Shown here one piece after another: positions 7,060-13,902 of a stretch of 15,128 nucleotides of DNA. Position 1 is the first letter of the stretch. Each line of letters opens with the position of its first letter. Made by a program: the position numbers and the translations under genes. The notes under the pieces are model-generated. The model saw only the letters and a program-made list of their open reading frames with translations. It made no database searches and had not been told where the DNA came from. Source of the stretch: Prevotellaceae bacterium UBA7017 (GTDB lineage: Bacteria > Bacteroidota > Bacteroidia > Bacteroidales > Bacteroidaceae); assembly GCA_002449535.1 (NCBI GenBank), contig DJWZ01000119.1:1-15128 (forward strand), in the 5' to 3' direction.

Positions 7060-8478
7060 TTATTTCTTTGCAAACCATCCTGTATATGCTATACCGATGG
7101 CGAATTCGTTTTCGTTGTTGTATTTTCCGCCTCCAATTCTGCGTGTGGTGTAGTCACCCTTTATTACGAGGCATGGCAATGCGCGCCAGTTGATGCCTGC
7201 GGTGAACATGCCTACCTTCAGGCGGTCGTCAGCGTTGTAGGGGGCTGTTACGCTCTCCTGTGAGTTATAGTATTCATATCTTACGAACGGGATGATGTCT
7301 GGGAATTTCGGGCAGTTGTTGAAGAATCCCTTTATCTTCACGCCAGCCTCTCCGCCATAGCTTACGGCTCTGCGTGCTATCGGGGTCAGGCGCGAATAGC
7401 CCGACTTGTTTGACAGCTTGCCGTTCTTTGCCGACAGCACGGAAGAGTTCGTGAGGTTTCCCCACATAAAGTTTGTGCGTGCCTCTACCCACTGGTTGCG
7501 GTATTGTCCGTCCAGGGTGTATATGCGTACAGGTGTCTTTCCCATTCCGGCATATGTCTGGCTCTTGTCGGCATTGCCTCCGATGTTGCTGCAGTAGTAG
7601 AAGGACGTGCCGAGGCGCAGCCCCTTTACGCCGTGCCAGTTGAGGCGTGCCACGAAGGCGGGGCAGGTGAAGTTGTCAACCTCGAACTTGCCTTGCTTGG
7701 CACCGCCCGCCCATTTGTTCCTGTCGAAGCCGTTGGCGTTGAGGCCGGTGACTATCATTGCCTCATAGTCGAAGGCGGCATAGCCTTTGCCGAAATTGCC
7801 GAAGAACTCCAGTCCTGTCTCATGCCATGTAGAGGGAATTATCGTTGTCTCGCCTTCGGGGCGTACGGTGCCGAAGAATTGGGTTGGCTCATGGTGGTTG
7901 TTGGTGATGCCTACGGGTACTATGATGTGTCCTGCACGCACGTTGAAGGCTCTGTGGATGAGGCGGGTGATGTGGAGTTGCTCCAGTGCAACCTCGCCGC
8001 CTTTCTCTACTTCGGTCTCGTATTCTCCGTTCTCGGTATTCTCCAGTTCGTATGACGTTCCTGTGCCGCCAGCTTCGAACTCTATCTCGATGCCGAGAAT
8101 CCATTTCTTGTTGAATTTATAGTCGCCGGCTATCACGGCACGTGGTATGGCAATGGTGTTGCGGCTCTCTTTGGCATTACCTTCTGCGTGTCCGTAGAAA
8201 CGGTTTGTGCCATACCTCTTGAAGGCTGCCACTGCTTCGCCATATCCGCCGATGCGCCATTTGCTGAAGCTATTGAGGTCGCCGTATATGGTGTTGGCAT
8301 CCTCGGGAAGTGCCTCCATTACGGCTGACTGCTTGCATACCGTGTCTGGGCAGGTGGAAGAACTTTTAGGATGATAAATGTTGTTTGTCGCGCCGGTAGT
8401 AGCATCTGTGTTACCCTGCGCTGCTGCACTGCCTATGTTGCATGCAAGAAGGAGTGAGAGTATTGTCTTGTTTGCCAT
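7060..8478 (-). CDS. Outer-membrane beta-barrel (porin-like) protein, first gene of the operon
   Basis: The protein has 472 residues from the ATG at 8478, where a good signal peptide begins (MANKTILSLLLACNIGSAAA, cleavage near 20). An in-frame ATG at 8517 would put 13 residues in front of it and is less likely. After a linker (23-70) the chain is a run of amphipathic strands. RAGHIIVPVGITNNHHEPT (181-199) and IIPSTWHETG (213-222) are recognisable conserved barrel segments of porin-like proteins from Bacteroidetes and Proteobacteria. I cannot name a precise family. The chain ends in WFAKK rather than in a terminal aromatic residue. No TonB box or plug domain is seen, so it is not a classical siderophore receptor. 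Its position directly before imelysin suggests an outer-membrane partner for that lipoprotein. Confidence 0.75.
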   Translation of the reverse strand: MANKTILSLLLACNIGSAAAQGNTDATTGATNNIYHPKSSSTCPDTVCKQSAVMEALPEDANTIYGDLNSFSKWRIGGYGEAVAAFKRYGTNRFYGHAEGNAKESRNTIAIPRAVIAGDYKFNKKWILGIEIEFEAGGTGTSYELENTENGEYETEVEKGGEVALEQLHITRLIHRAFNVRAGHIIVPVGITNNHHEPTQFFGTVRPEGETTIIPSTWHETGLEFFGNFGKGYAAFDYEAMIVTGLNANGFDRNKWAGGAKQGKFEVDNFTCPAFVARLNWHGVKGLRLGTSFYYCSNIGGNADKSQTYAGMGKTPVRIYTLDGQYRNQWVEARTNFMWGNLTNSSVLSAKNGKLSNKSGYSRLTPIARRAVSYGGEAGVKIKGFFNNCPKFPDIIPFVRYEYYNSQESVTAPYNADDRLKVGMFTAGINWRALPCLVIKGDYTTRRIGGGKYNNENEFAIGIAYTGWFAKK

Positions 8479-8511
8479 ATTTATATATAATAAGGTAAAA
8501 TGAGGAATAAT

Positions 8512-8546
8512 GGTCAATTTTCAATCTTCAATGGTCAATGGTCAAT
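8512..8546. repeat. GGTCAAT short repeats in the operon leader
   Basis: Three copies of GGTCAAT (8512-8518, 8533-8539, 8540-8546) are separated by related TCAAT units. They lie between the promoter and the first start codon, in the expected 5' untranslated region. On the minus strand they read ATTGACC. Confidence 0.7.
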
Positions 8547-8561
8547 TTATGTTTGCGGGTG

Positions 8562-8592
8562 CAAAGGTATGGCTTTTTTTACAGGAGGGCAA
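8562..8592 (-). promoter_or_regulatory. Bacteroidetes-type promoter of the seven-gene operon
   Basis: Read on the minus strand, TTG at 8592-8590 (the -33 box) is followed after 20 bp by TACCTTTG at 8569-8562 (the -7 box). This is a full match to the -33/-7 consensus with the usual spacing. Transcription would start near 8555, leaving a leader of roughly 75 nt before the ATG at 8478. I find no comparably good promoter inside the operon, so it probably serves all seven genes. Confidence 0.75.
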
Positions 8593-8657
8593 TACTCACT
8601 TTTAGGTATTTAGAGAACAAACCCCTACTCCGACCTCAGTGGTCTTTACCCACTCTT

Positions 8658-8681
8658 CTGTTCCCCGTTTTGCGGGGACAG
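8658..8681. repeat. GC-rich hairpin (CTGTTCCCCG / CGGGGACAG)
   Basis: The arms at 8658-8667 and 8673-8681 pair with a single bulged T around a 5-nt loop. No T-run follows on either strand, so it is not a standard terminator. The outer CCACTC/GAGTGG pair could extend it into a larger folded element. Confidence 0.6.
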
Positions 8682-8705
8682 AAACCTAAGGGAGGGGGAG
8701 TGGAT

Positions 8706-8752
8706 GAGGAAAAGAAAAGAGCGCAACATGCTTGGTTGCATGCTGCGCTCTT
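8706..8752 (-). terminator. Probable Rho-independent terminator of the YfhO-fabG unit
   Basis: The arms AAGAGCGCAACATGC (8717-8731) and GCATGCTGCGCTCTT (8738-8752) match at 14 of 15 positions around a 6-nt loop. On the minus strand the hairpin is followed by CTTTTCTTTTCC, a T-rich tract. It lies about 165 nt past the fabG stop, which is somewhat distant. Confidence 0.65.
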
Positions 8753-8760
8753 GCTTAGTA

Positions 8761-8780
8761 ATAAGGCTTATACGCCTTAT
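8761..8780. repeat. Small perfect hairpin (ATAAGGC / GCCTTAT)
   Basis: A 7-bp perfect stem (8761-8767 with 8774-8780) encloses a 6-nt loop, 8 bp from the terminator hairpin. On the minus strand it would be transcribed just before that terminator. The function is unknown. Confidence 0.5.
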
Positions 8781-8917
8781 CTCCTTCCCTCTGATTTCAG
8801 TCCACTGCAAAATGGAGGAGACAAAGGGGAACAAAAACCATAGAGGGATGGGGCTGGGTCGTAGGGTTTTGAACCGCTTGTAAGGTTTGTTTATTTCTTG
8901 TCTGGCTCGTAAGTGTC

Positions 8918-9649
8918 TTATGTATATAGTCCGCCGTTGATGGATATTACCTCACCGGTGATGTAGCGTGCATTCTCGGAAACGAGGAAGCCTACGAGGG
9001 CTGCGACTTCTTCGGGCTTTCCGAAACGCTTTGTCGGTATCAGCGGTATGAGAGAGTCCTTGTCGAGGTCTTTCGTCATGTCGCTGTCGATAAATCCCGG
9101 TGCGACGGCATTTACTGTGATGTTGCGGGCAGCCACCTCTAAGGCAAGGGATTTCGTAGCTGCTATGATGCCGCCCTTTGCTGCTCCGTAGTTGGTCTGT
9201 CCGGGCATGCCCTTGAGGCCGGTTACGGATGCCATGTTTACGATAGAGCCGCCGTGCTTGCGCATCATCATCTTTGGAAGAACCTTTCGCGTGACATAGT
9301 AGAAGCCGTTAAGGGAGGTGTTGAGCACTGCTGCCCAGTCCTCTGCAGGCATCATGAACATCATGTTGTCGCGTGTTATGCCGGCATTGTTGACAAGGTA
9401 GGCAATGTAGTCGTCGGGGTGGGACTCTTCCCATTGGTCGATGGCAGCATCAACGGCAGAGATGTCGCCAACGTTGAATTTTAGGAGCTCTGCTTGTACG
9501 CCAAGGGCTTCGCAGGCGGACTTTACTTCTTGTGCAGCTTGTTCGCTGGACTGATAGTTGATAACAACGGGTATGCCCATCTCTGCGAGTTTCAGGCATA
9601 TAGCGCGACCCAAACCGCGTGAGCCGCCGGTTACTAATGCGTATTTCAT
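8918..9649 (-). CDS. fabG: FabG-like 3-oxoacyl-[ACP] reductase (short-chain dehydrogenase)
   Basis: The protein has 243 residues, the normal length for FabG. The nucleotide-binding motif TGGSRGLG (7-14), NNAG (87-90), Ser141, Tyr154 and Lys158 are in place, as is the C-terminal ITGEVISINGGLYT block. It should reduce beta-ketoacyl-ACP with NADPH in the cytoplasm. The helix that normally carries the fourth catalytic residue (Asn, 'TNL' in E. coli FabG) reads NTSLNGFYYV (110-119), putting Ser112 at that place. That NTSL.GFY.V segment is like the FabG-type reductases of aryl polyene/flexirubin clusters, as I recall them, rather than housekeeping FabG. No ketosynthase, ACP or ammonia-lyase gene is seen beside it. 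Its ATG overlaps the YfhO stop by 4 bp (ATGA), so the two are translationally coupled. Confidence 0.85.
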   Translation of the reverse strand: MKYALVTGGSRGLGRAICLKLAEMGIPVVINYQSSEQAAQEVKSACEALGVQAELLKFNVGDISAVDAAIDQWEESHPDDYIAYLVNNAGITRDNMMFMMPAEDWAAVLNTSLNGFYYVTRKVLPKMMMRKHGGSIVNMASVTGLKGMPGQTNYGAAKGGIIAATKSLALEVAARNITVNAVAPGFIDSDMTKDLDKDSLIPLIPTKRFGKPEEVAALVGFLVSENARYITGEVISINGGLYT

Positions 9650-12156
9650 GCTTTCTTTCTTAATTTAATTACTATTACCAGGAGTATGCATATTACCAGA
9701 AGCGCAATGGCAATGTATGCTATGTATTCTGTTGCCTGTACGCTCTTTGGCTTGAATGTTAATATTACCTTGTGGTTACCTTTTTCTATGTTTATGGCGC
9801 GCAGTACGTAGTTGACACGTCCGATCTCTACGGGCTTGCCGTCAACGGTACATGTCCAGCCTGGGTAGTATATCTCGGAGAATACAAGTATGCCGCCGGT
9901 GGTTGACTTTACGTAATACTGCAGCTGGTTAGGCGCATAGTTTATCATGTTGGCAGAGCCGGAAGCCTTCCTTGCACCGCCGTTACCCAATGCTTTCTCA
10001 AACTTCTTGTCTGCAACGGCACTGGTGCGCAGGTCGGTCGTGCCCAATGCCTCCAGCTCTTGGTTGGCATTGTCAACATAGTGTATGTTGCTGACAAACC
10101 ATGCATTGCCCATGGCGTATGGGTTTTGGAGAGGCGTGGTGGCACCACCTTGCAGGGGGAGTATCAGGTATTTGGCGTTCAGCATGTTGATGACAGGCAT
10201 GATGCTGTCGCCGTTTATTTTGCTCATGTCGCCTTGTGCCTCCACGATGGCAGGGAATATCTTCTGTATCTCGGGAGAGATGTGTGCCTCGATGAGCTCT
10301 TGGTATCTGCGCAGTTTTGCTGCATGGTAGCCACCGATGCTCTTGTGGAAATAGCTCGTCTCGTTCTCGTTGAAGGTGTTGGAGGCAAGATTGAGTACCC
10401 TGTAGTCAAGGCTCTTGTCCTTTAGTATCTGCCGGTCGGTCTCCGTAGGCTCTATGGGGGCTGTGCGGAGAGTGTTGCTGACAAACATGTCGTCGTTCAG
10501 GTAACGCTTATCGACCTGCCACATGTCAAAGAGGCATATCGCTGCTATGATGCCTGCCATGACGGGGGCGGAGATTTTTTGCATGCGATATATCATGACA
10601 ACAATGGTGCAAAGGACAATGATAAGGACGCTCCTCCAGCAGTCGGAGACGAATGTTGCAACGCGGATGTCGCGGAGGTTGTTGAGAAGCGGTGCAAGCT
10701 GGTCTTGGGGTATCTGGCTCAGCGCCTGCATTTCTGCGGCAGAGATAAAGCGGTCGAAGAAAAGGGTGGGGAAGAGGGCAAACAGCGCTGCGACGCCCGC
10801 TGTCAGGCAGAAAGAGATATATAGCCAGTTGACAGGCTTGCCCTTGATGGAGAAACGGGTGCTTTTTATGCTGTCGGGCTCGTCGATAAGCTTCTTCAGT
10901 GCCATTATGCCCAAGAACGGTATGGTGAATTCTGCTATCACCAGGATGGAAGCCACCGTGCGGAACTTTGCGTACATCGGCATATAGTCAATGAAGAGGT
11001 CCGTCAGCCACATCATGTTGTGACCCCATGACAGCGTGATACTCAGTATCGTGGCTGCAAGCAGTGCCCATTTTATTGAACCTTTTATAATAAACAAACC
11101 CAGAATAAAGAGCATCAGGACAAAAGCGCCTACATAGACAGGACCTGATGTTCCGGGCTGCTCGCCCCAGTACTGTCCCATCTGCTGATATATCTGCATA
11201 TACATAGGGTCTGCCTTGTCCCTGGCGGCAGAGCATTGGCTTACCGGTGTCATGCTGGAACCGCCCTTGGTGTTGGGAACCAACAGGGTCCATGTCTCGT
11301 CGATGCCATAGCTCCATTGGGTTATGTAGTCGCGCTCAAGGCCAGAAGAGGTCTGGTTTGCAGAATTTGGCTTTATAAGCTCGCTCTTGCTACGCATAGA
11401 TTCCTTTTGGTATTCCCATGTGTGGTAGAGGTTGGGGAAATTGGCAGCCAAGCCAAGCACACCGCCCACAATGCATATACCGGTAGCCTTCATGAAATGC
11501 GCAATACGCTTTTGGCGGATGCTGTCGATGAGGTATCCTAATACGATGAAGAAGATGATGAAGAAGTAGTAGTATGTCATCTGCATGTGGTTGGCATTTA
11601 TTTCAAATGCAGTAAAAATGCCAGTCACAACCAAACTGTACAGGTATTTCCCCTTGTATGCCAAAAGTATTCCGGCAAGCATCGGAGGAAGGTATGCCAA
11701 CGCCATCACTTTCCATATATGACCGGCAGCAATGATGATAAGGAAATAACTGCTGAATGCCCATATTATAGAGCCCAGCATCGCCAGATACCACTTGAAG
11801 TCAAATGCCCGCAGCAGTAGGTAGAATCCTAAAAGATATGCAAAAACATACCATACATTTTCAGGTAGCCACAGATGGTAAGCCTCCATTACTGTGCTCA
11901 CGACTTTGGCACTGCTATAGGAGGTGCCAATCTGATACATTGGCATTCCTGAAAAAACAGAGTTCGTCCAAAACGTAACATCACCAGTTCTTTCCCTGAA
12001 TTCTCTCGCCTCCTGTCCTATACTGCGACCGGCAGCAGAATCATGACGGTACAATATCCTGCCTTCTATGTCTGCAGGATAGAAATATGCGAACGATATT
12101 ATCGCAAAAAGAAAAATGACAAGAATATCAGGGAGAAATCTTTTAATCGTATCCAC
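9646..12156 (-). CDS. YfhO-family large membrane protein (GT-C-like)
   Basis: The protein has about 836 residues from a GTG at 12156. It has many hydrophobic segments across the N-terminal two thirds, then a large soluble region, then a last membrane helix (about 811-832) ending in a Lys/Arg tail. Early conserved YfhO features are present: FAYFYPADIEGRILYRHD, then FWTNSVFSGMPMYQI. The segment YYPGWTCTVDGKPVEIGRVN near the C-terminus is the typical YfhO extracytoplasmic motif. Family members are thought to act on cell-envelope glycopolymers or lipids; in Gram-positives YfhO glycosylates lipoteichoic acid. The Bacteroidetes role is unclear. I chose GTG because no suitable ATG lies between the promoter and the first membrane helix. 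An upstream ATG at 12237 precedes the -7 box and would add 27 odd residues. Confidence 0.85.
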   Translation of the reverse strand: MDTIKRFLPDILVIFLFAIISFAYFYPADIEGRILYRHDSAAGRSIGQEAREFRERTGDVTFWTNSVFSGMPMYQIGTSYSSAKVVSTVMEAYHLWLPENVWYVFAYLLGFYLLLRAFDFKWYLAMLGSIIWAFSSYFLIIIAAGHIWKVMALAYLPPMLAGILLAYKGKYLYSLVVTGIFTAFEINANHMQMTYYYFFIIFFIVLGYLIDSIRQKRIAHFMKATGICIVGGVLGLAANFPNLYHTWEYQKESMRSKSELIKPNSANQTSSGLERDYITQWSYGIDETWTLLVPNTKGGSSMTPVSQCSAARDKADPMYMQIYQQMGQYWGEQPGTSGPVYVGAFVLMLFILGLFIIKGSIKWALLAATILSITLSWGHNMMWLTDLFIDYMPMYAKFRTVASILVIAEFTIPFLGIMALKKLIDEPDSIKSTRFSIKGKPVNWLYISFCLTAGVAALFALFPTLFFDRFISAAEMQALSQIPQDQLAPLLNNLRDIRVATFVSDCWRSVLIIVLCTIVVMIYRMQKISAPVMAGIIAAICLFDMWQVDKRYLNDDMFVSNTLRTAPIEPTETDRQILKDKSLDYRVLNLASNTFNENETSYFHKSIGGYHAAKLRRYQELIEAHISPEIQKIFPAIVEAQGDMSKINGDSIMPVINMLNAKYLILPLQGGATTPLQNPYAMGNAWFVSNIHYVDNANQELEALGTTDLRTSAVADKKFEKALGNGGARKASGSANMINYAPNQLQYYVKSTTGGILVFSEIYYPGWTCTVDGKPVEIGRVNYVLRAINIEKGNHKVILTFKPKSVQATEYIAYIAIALLVICILLVIVIKLRKKA

Positions 12157-12195
12157 TTCTTTTATTGTTTTATTGTTAATAATTTTTTCAGAGTG

Positions 12196-12203
12196 CAAAG
12201 ATA
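12196..12203 (-). promoter_or_regulatory. -7 promoter box for the YfhO-fabG unit
   Basis: On the minus strand, TATCTTTG fits the TAnnTTTG consensus about 40 bp upstream of the GTG start. No TTG is found 20 bp further up; the nearest lies only 14 bp away. The -33 element thus looks poor. The palindrome at 12228-12239 begins right where an activator would bind. Confidence 0.55.
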
Positions 12204-12225
12204 TATTTTTTTTATGACAAAAATA

Positions 12226-12260
12226 TAGTGTGCGCACACAGAATTGATATTTGTCAAAAA
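12226..12260. promoter_or_regulatory. Palindromic operator-like element, copy 1
   Basis: A perfect 12-bp palindrome GTGTGCGCACAC (12228-12239) is followed by a conserved tail GAATTGATATTTGTCAAAAA (12241-12260). The 35-bp block recurs at 13749-13783 with one mismatch. It lies between the divergent YfhO and OmpA promoters, 54 bp upstream of the OmpA -33 box. It is probably a regulator-binding site; the regulator is unknown. Confidence 0.6.
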
Positions 12261-12293
12261 GCGGAACTTTTTTTATGAATATTTAAAAAAAAA

Positions 12294-12325
12294 TTTGGGA
12301 CATTCAAAATAATGATGTAATTTTG
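12294..12325 (+). promoter_or_regulatory. Promoter of the first OmpA-family gene
   Basis: TTTG at 12294-12297 is followed after 20 bp by TAATTTTG at 12318-12325, a good Bacteroidetes -33/-7 pair. Transcription would start near 12332, giving an AT-rich leader of about 46 nt. Confidence 0.75.
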
Positions 12326-12377
12326 CTCACGTTTTAAAGTGAATCATTACAAAACTTTTAATTATATTGTTCAAGAA

Positions 12378-13580
12378 ATGAAAAAGATTGCAATGTTATT
12401 TGCTGCAGCTGCTATAGCAGTTTCAGCAAGCGCACAGAGAACAGCCGTAACTGCAAATAAGGCTGGCGACAATTTCTATGTTGGTTTGCATGGTGGTGCT
12501 GCAACTATCCTGACAAACAAAAACTTTGAGTCTCATGGTAAGGAAAAAGCCTTTTCTGCGTATGCTGCTCAGGCTGGTGTTCGTGTAGGAAAGAATTTTA
12601 CAACTGTTTTTGGATTAGCTCTTGATGGAAATTTTTATTTTAAAAATCATTACCACAATTGTCCATTCAAAATTGGTAAGACGTTTATTCAGGCCTTTGA
12701 TGTTGACTTGCTCGGTACGGCAAACCTCATGAACCTGTTCGCAGGTTACAAAGGTGAACCACGTACTTTTGAAGTGATAGCTTTAGGCGGATTCGGCTGG
12801 ACACATGTAACAGCTTTGAAAAAAGCCAATGGTATAAATTCAAAGGTTGGTTTTGATTTTGCTTTTAACTTTGGATGCAAAAAGCAGTGGCAGGCTTATA
12901 TAGAGCCATCTTTAGTTTATCAGCTCCAAGGATTTGGCTCAGATGAATCAAATGAGTTTGTTAATATAATGAGGGGTAGTGGATTCCAGTTTAACTCTAA
13001 TAAGGCTCTTTTCAGTCTTAATGCTGGTATAAACTACAAGTTTGGTACCTCTAACGGCACACATAATTTTGCTAAGGAACAACTCCGTGATCAGGCAGAA
13101 ATTGATGCCCTGAATGCAAAATTGAATGCCGCTCAGTCTGAAGCAAATGCTGCAAAGGCTAACTCGACTTCTCTTGACAGCAAGCTTGCTGAGCTCCAGA
13201 AGGCTCTCAACGATTGTATGAACAAGCCAGCTCCAGTAGTAGAGAAGGCTAAGGCAAACCTCCAGCCGTCAGTTGTCTTCAAGCAGGGCAAGTCGGTAGT
13301 AGAGCGCAGCCAGGAGGCTAACCTTGAGATGATTGCTAAGTACATGAAGAACAACAAGGACGCTAAGATCAAGATTTCTGGCTATGCATCTCCAGAAGGT
13401 TCTAAGGAACTGAACCAGAAGCTTTCTGAGAAGCGTGCTGAGGCTTGTAAGAACATCCTCGTTAAGAAGTATAAGATTGCTGCTGACCGTCTCCAGACTG
13501 AAGGTCTCGGTGCAACAGACAAACTCTTCGATGAGGTTGAGTTCAACCGCGTAGCTCTCTTCAACGACGTTACAAAGTAA
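12378..13580 (+). CDS. OmpA-family outer-membrane protein, first tandem copy
   Basis: The protein has 400 residues from the ATG at 12378. This start begins a clear signal peptide (MKKIAMLFAAAAIAVSASA, cleavage before Gln20); the ATG at 12339 would add 13 non-signal residues. An N-terminal barrel (about 30-222) ends in FSLNAGINYKFG, then a charged Ala-rich coiled coil (about 232-280), then a C-terminal OmpA peptidoglycan-associated domain (about 295-400). The binding helix NQKLSEKRA (345-353) keeps the key Arg353. The Asp usually in 'GHTD' is Ser338 here, in GYASPEG. Layout and tandem arrangement resemble Pgm6/Pgm7 (Omp40/41) of Porphyromonas. It has its own promoter and a strong terminator. 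It should tether the outer membrane to peptidoglycan. From residue 273 on, it differs from the next gene's product by one residue (Ser342 versus Pro). Confidence 0.9.
   Translation: MKKIAMLFAAAAIAVSASAQRTAVTANKAGDNFYVGLHGGAATILTNKNFESHGKEKAFSAYAAQAGVRVGKNFTTVFGLALDGNFYFKNHYHNCPFKIGKTFIQAFDVDLLGTANLMNLFAGYKGEPRTFEVIALGGFGWTHVTALKKANGINSKVGFDFAFNFGCKKQWQAYIEPSLVYQLQGFGSDESNEFVNIMRGSGFQFNSNKALFSLNAGINYKFGTSNGTHNFAKEQLRDQAEIDALNAKLNAAQSEANAAKANSTSLDSKLAELQKALNDCMNKPAPVVEKAKANLQPSVVFKQGKSVVERSQEANLEMIAKYMKNNKDAKIKISGYASPEGSKELNQKLSEKRAEACKNILVKKYKIAADRLQTEGLGATDKLFDEVEFNRVALFNDVTK
13402..13580 (+). repeat. Identical 179-bp tract shared by the two OmpA genes, copy 1
   Basis: This 3' end is base-for-base identical to 14915-15093 (offset 1513). 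The preceding 206 bp differ at about 13 positions, nearly all synonymous. The abrupt change indicates recent gene conversion between the paralogues. Confidence 0.9.
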
Positions 13581-13610
13581 AATTATAGTCTGATTTTAAA
13601 TAGGTTATTG

Positions 13611-13645
13611 CATGCTGGAATTGTTACATTCCAGCATGTTTTTTT
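13611..13645 (+). terminator. Strong Rho-independent terminator after the first OmpA gene
   Basis: The perfect 11-bp arms CATGCTGGAAT (13611-13621) and ATTCCAGCATG (13628-13638) enclose a 6-nt loop and are followed by seven Ts (13639-13645). It lies 30 bp past the stop codon. Confidence 0.9.
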
Positions 13646-13748
13646 GTGTGATATAGTATCATTTGTGTGTACTGAATATATTGTGTAATCTTTTTCGCAA
13701 AACGGTATAAATACCTTTATTTATTATATATATTGTACTTTTTTGTTG

Positions 13749-13783
13749 TAGTGTGCGCACACAGAATTGATATTTATCAAAAA
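13749..13783. promoter_or_regulatory. Palindromic operator-like element, copy 2
   Basis: This is the same 35-bp block as at 12226-12260 with one base changed (A at 13776). The palindrome GTGTGCGCACAC is at 13751-13762. It sits 55 bp upstream of the second gene's -33 box, almost exactly the spacing of copy 1. The conserved position supports a regulatory role. Confidence 0.65.
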
Positions 13784-13817
13784 ATATACTTTTCTTTGCA
13801 ATATATATAGAAAAAAG

Positions 13818-13849
13818 TTTGGTCAGTTCAAAATATACAATTAACTTTG
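13818..13849 (+). promoter_or_regulatory. Promoter of the second OmpA-family gene
   Basis: TTTG at 13818-13821 is followed after 20 bp by TAACTTTG at 13842-13849, matching the -33/-7 consensus. The predicted leader is about 47 nt, AT-rich and similar in length to that of the first gene. Confidence 0.8.
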
Positions 13850-13902
13850 CAGCAGTTTTAAAGCAAGATTATTAATTTTTAACTTTTACAAGTATTATTA
13901 CA

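Larger units (their letters stand above)
8593..8917. other. Non-coding gap of about 325 bp with three hairpins
   Basis: The gap separates the promoter of the seven-gene operon from the end of the FabG-like gene, which reads in the same direction. It holds three inverted repeats (8658-8681, 8717-8752, 8761-8780). An outer pair, CCACTC at 8649-8654 and GAGTGG at 8698-8703, flanks the first hairpin. Open frames on both strands here are short, composed of low-complexity sequence, and show no recognisable protein. Confidence 0.6.
13581..13902. other. Intergenic region between the OmpA genes
   Basis: This 322-bp region holds the terminator of the first gene, then an AT-rich stretch with no recognisable feature (13646-13748), then the second operator copy and the second promoter. 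The second gene is therefore independently transcribed rather than in an operon with the first. Confidence 0.7.

Noticed and set aside
7002..7073. Upstream ATG start for the imelysin gene
   Set aside because: The 24 extra residues are the translation of a 9-bp repeat. They would overlap the preceding gene and put a polar stretch before the lipoprotein signal.
7504..8055. 183-codon open frame on the plus strand opposite the first barrel gene
   Set aside because: It lies wholly antisense to a gene with signal peptide and conserved barrel motifs. Its translation is Val/Ala/Glu-rich, with no recognisable domain or promoter.
8538..8843. 101-codon plus-strand frame across the hairpin-rich gap
   Set aside because: It runs through the operon leader, promoter and terminator hairpin. 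The translation is low-complexity and resembles no protein.
10523..10987. 154-codon open frame on the plus strand inside the YfhO-family gene
   Set aside because: It is antisense to a membrane protein; the Met/Ser/Arg-rich translation is what reversed hydrophobic codons give. No start signals are seen.
12157..12237. Upstream ATG start for the YfhO-family gene (27 extra residues)
   Set aside because: It would begin upstream of the TATCTTTG promoter box, within the conserved operator element, and the added residues do not look like YfhO family sequence.
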